Source: Oscillospiraceae bacterium UBA4632
Lineage (GTDB): Bacteria; Bacillota; Clostridia; Oscillospirales; Oscillospiraceae
Length of the DNA: 5,924 nt
Direction of reading: 5' to 3'
Assembly: GCA_002405995.1 (NCBI GenBank)
Contig: DHMW01000023.1
Location: forward strand, 6,265 to 12,188
A program made the position numbers and the translations under genes. This document shows positions 4,753 to 5,924 of this stretch, in pieces; within the stretch, counting starts at the first letter, position 1; each line of letters begins with the position of its first letter. Below the pieces are notes generated by a model. It was not told the DNA's origin. It saw only the letters and a list, made by a program, of their open reading frames with translations, and made no database searches.

Positions 4753-5778
4753 TCACTCCTCCAGCAGCCAGCACCGATCCGCAAGGAACGAGAAGAAAAG
4801 CGTATCCCCTTCTGCCGCGCGGACGCCCTCCGGGAGGACGACCCGCAGGGTGGGCGCGCCGGCTGCGCCCGGTGCGCGCAGCATGGCTGCCGTGGCGCCC
4901 AGATCATGAATGACGCGGCTGACGCGCGCCGGATGAATACCGCCCTCCGCGGTCACTGCGCCGTCGGGCGCGGCAACGGTGACTCGCTCGCACTGCGTGT
5001 GCAGCGGCAGGATGATCCCCCAGCCGTCAAGGCGGACGCCGCCCTCACAGCGGCGCGCCGGCAGGAAATTGCGGCAGCCGGCCAGCTTTGCGGCACTCAC
5101 GCTGCCGGGGCGGCGGAGCAGCGATCCCATATCCGTTACCGGGGAGGAGACGCCGTCCTCCATCACGCAGACGCTGCGGCAGTTGCGGCGGCATTCCCCC
5201 AGGTCGTGGCTGACCCAGAGGATCGGGCCGTGAAAGGGCGCGAGCAGGTCGGAGAGCTCCAGCTCAAGGCTCCACCTGAGATAGCTGTCCAGCGCGGAGA
5301 GCGGCTCGTCGAGCAGGATGGCCTGCGGCTCGGAGCACAGGATGCGCGCGAGCGCCACGCGCTGCTGCTGCCCGCCGGAGAGCTGCGCGGGACGCTTTTT
5401 CTCCAGCCCCTCCAGACGGAACATCCGGATCTTTTCCGTGGCCAGCGCACGCTTTTCCGCGCGCCCTCCCTCGCGGATGCCGCACAGGAGGTTCTGCTCC
5501 ACCGTCATATTCGGAAAGAGCGCGTACTGCTGAAAGAGATAGCCGACCCTGCGCTGCTGCGGCGTGAGGTCGATCTTCTTTTCACTGTCGAACAGCACAC
5601 GGCCATTCAGCACGATGCGTCCGCGGTCGGGTGTCACGATGCCCGCAATGCACTTGAGCGTCATGCTTTTGCCGCAGCCGGACGCGCCGAGCAGCGCCAT
5701 CGTTTCATCCGGCGCTTCAAACTGCGAGCGCAGATGGAACGCGCCGAGCTTTTTTTCAATATCAACAAACAGGCTCAT
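4753..5778 (-). CDS. modC: Molybdate ABC transporter ATP-binding protein ModC
   Basis: The ATPase of the ModABC importer, which powers uptake of molybdate (and often tungstate) for molybdenum-cofactor enzymes. The 341-residue product has Walker A GASGCGKS (31-38), a Q-loop around LFQQYALFPNMTVEQN (81-96), signature LSGGQQQR (133-140), Walker B AILLDEP (153-159), D-loop SALD (161-164) and switch histidine WVSHD (His191). Residues about 230-341 form a C-terminal TOBE-like region, which in this family binds oxyanion or regulates transport. The length is normal for ModC. The start is the ATG at 5776-5778 with AGGGGG upstream; the frame is open further, but that stretch is the modB tail in another frame. 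The ATG overlaps the modB TGA by 4 bases, so the two are coupled. Assignment as ModC rather than a sulfate or other oxyanion ATPase rests on the Walker A form, the TOBE tail and the neighbouring permease; substrate is inferred. Confidence 0.88.
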   Translation of the reverse strand: MSLFVDIEKKLGAFHLRSQFEAPDETMALLGASGCGKSMTLKCIAGIVTPDRGRIVLNGRVLFDSEKKIDLTPQQRRVGYLFQQYALFPNMTVEQNLLCGIREGGRAEKRALATEKIRMFRLEGLEKKRPAQLSGGQQQRVALARILCSEPQAILLDEPLSALDSYLRWSLELELSDLLAPFHGPILWVSHDLGECRRNCRSVCVMEDGVSSPVTDMGSLLRRPGSVSAAKLAGCRNFLPARRCEGGVRLDGWGIILPLHTQCERVTVAAPDGAVTAEGGIHPARVSRVIHDLGATAAMLRAPGAAGAPTLRVVLPEGVRAAEGDTLFFSFLADRCWLLEE

Positions 5779-5924
5779 TTTCCCGTCCCCCTCGCCCTGC
5801 CCGCATCCGGGAGGAAGTCGCGCCGCTCGAGCATATTGACGCTCAACAGCACCGCGGCGGAGATCGCAATATTGACCAGAACCCACTTCGTCGCCAGCAC
5901 ATCGTTGTTCGTCTGCCAGAGCTG
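5775..5924 (-). CDS. modB: Molybdate ABC transporter permease ModB (C-terminal end only)
   Basis: The last 49 codons of a membrane permease run in from the right edge. The visible part begins QLWQTNNDVLATKWVL, continues into a hydrophobic segment VLVNIAISAAVLLSVNML and ends in a charged cytoplasmic tail (ERRDFLPDAGRARGTGK). A final transmembrane helix preceded by an N-D-x-x-A-x-x-W pattern is typical of ModB C-termini. Its TGA overlaps the modC ATG in an ATGA junction, supporting a modBC order; modA would be expected further right. Confidence 0.75.
   Translation of the reverse strand, partial: QLWQTNNDVLATKWVLVNIAISAAVLLSVNMLERRDFLPDAGRARGTGK

Noticed and set aside
4577..4774. Small minus-strand ORF across the hairpin cluster
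   Set aside because: It overlaps the modC end and the terminator, has no ribosome binding site, and its composition follows the GC-rich stems.
1..5924. CRISPR array, tRNA, rRNA or transposon ends
   Set aside because: No regularly spaced repeats, no cloverleaf-like sequence, and no transposase motifs or matching terminal repeats were seen on either strand.

Overview
The window looks like chromosome from a GC-rich Firmicute, most likely a gut clostridium of the Oscillospiraceae/Ruminococcaceae type. This is inferred from the YtrA-type GntR/ABC pair, a Gram-positive-style LexA, a clostridial ECF sigma with a membrane partner, and a ModC with the Walker A form GASGCGKS. Most genes are very GC-rich: hand counts give 43/60 G+C at 2641-2700 (nagA) and 43/60 at 5101-5160 (modC). 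The sigma/anti-sigma block is clearly lower, with 25/60 at 3301-3360 and 28/60 at 4021-4080. No tRNA, rRNA, CRISPR array or transposase gene was seen.

Layout, left to right. Positions 1-832 (minus) hold a two-gene operon: a YtrA-subfamily GntR repressor overlapping by 4 bases an ABC ATPase that runs off the left edge. A strong promoter and palindromic operator candidates lie at 856-910. Diverging from it, lexA (1044-1686, plus) has a recognisable promoter and possible LexA box, but its DNA-binding domain is broken by four single-base insertions, while the protease domain is intact. After a UUCG-capped hairpin (1760-1791) comes a 20-codon ORF with a good ribosome binding site (1878-1940). Two bases after its stop, nagA (1943-3067, plus) encodes an apparently complete N-acetylglucosamine-6-phosphate deacetylase.

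Positions 3230-4530 (minus) hold an ECF sigma factor followed, with a 4-base overlap, by a single-pass membrane protein that is probably its anti-sigma factor or sensor. This pair converges on nagA and is compositionally unlike its neighbours, suggesting transfer. A cluster of hairpins (4590-4718), including a perfect 12-bp terminator, separates it from modC (4753-5778, minus). modC overlaps the 3' end of modB (5775-5924), so the right end is the tail of a molybdate import operon.

The functional units are independent: a GntR-controlled ABC system, SOS control, amino-sugar catabolism, an extracytoplasmic stress-type signalling pair and molybdate uptake. The most notable points are the fragmented lexA, the low-GC sigma/anti-sigma pair with an uncharacterised outer domain, the short ORF in front of nagA, and the structured 3' region after modC. 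I saw no clear evidence of a wholly new multi-gene system.
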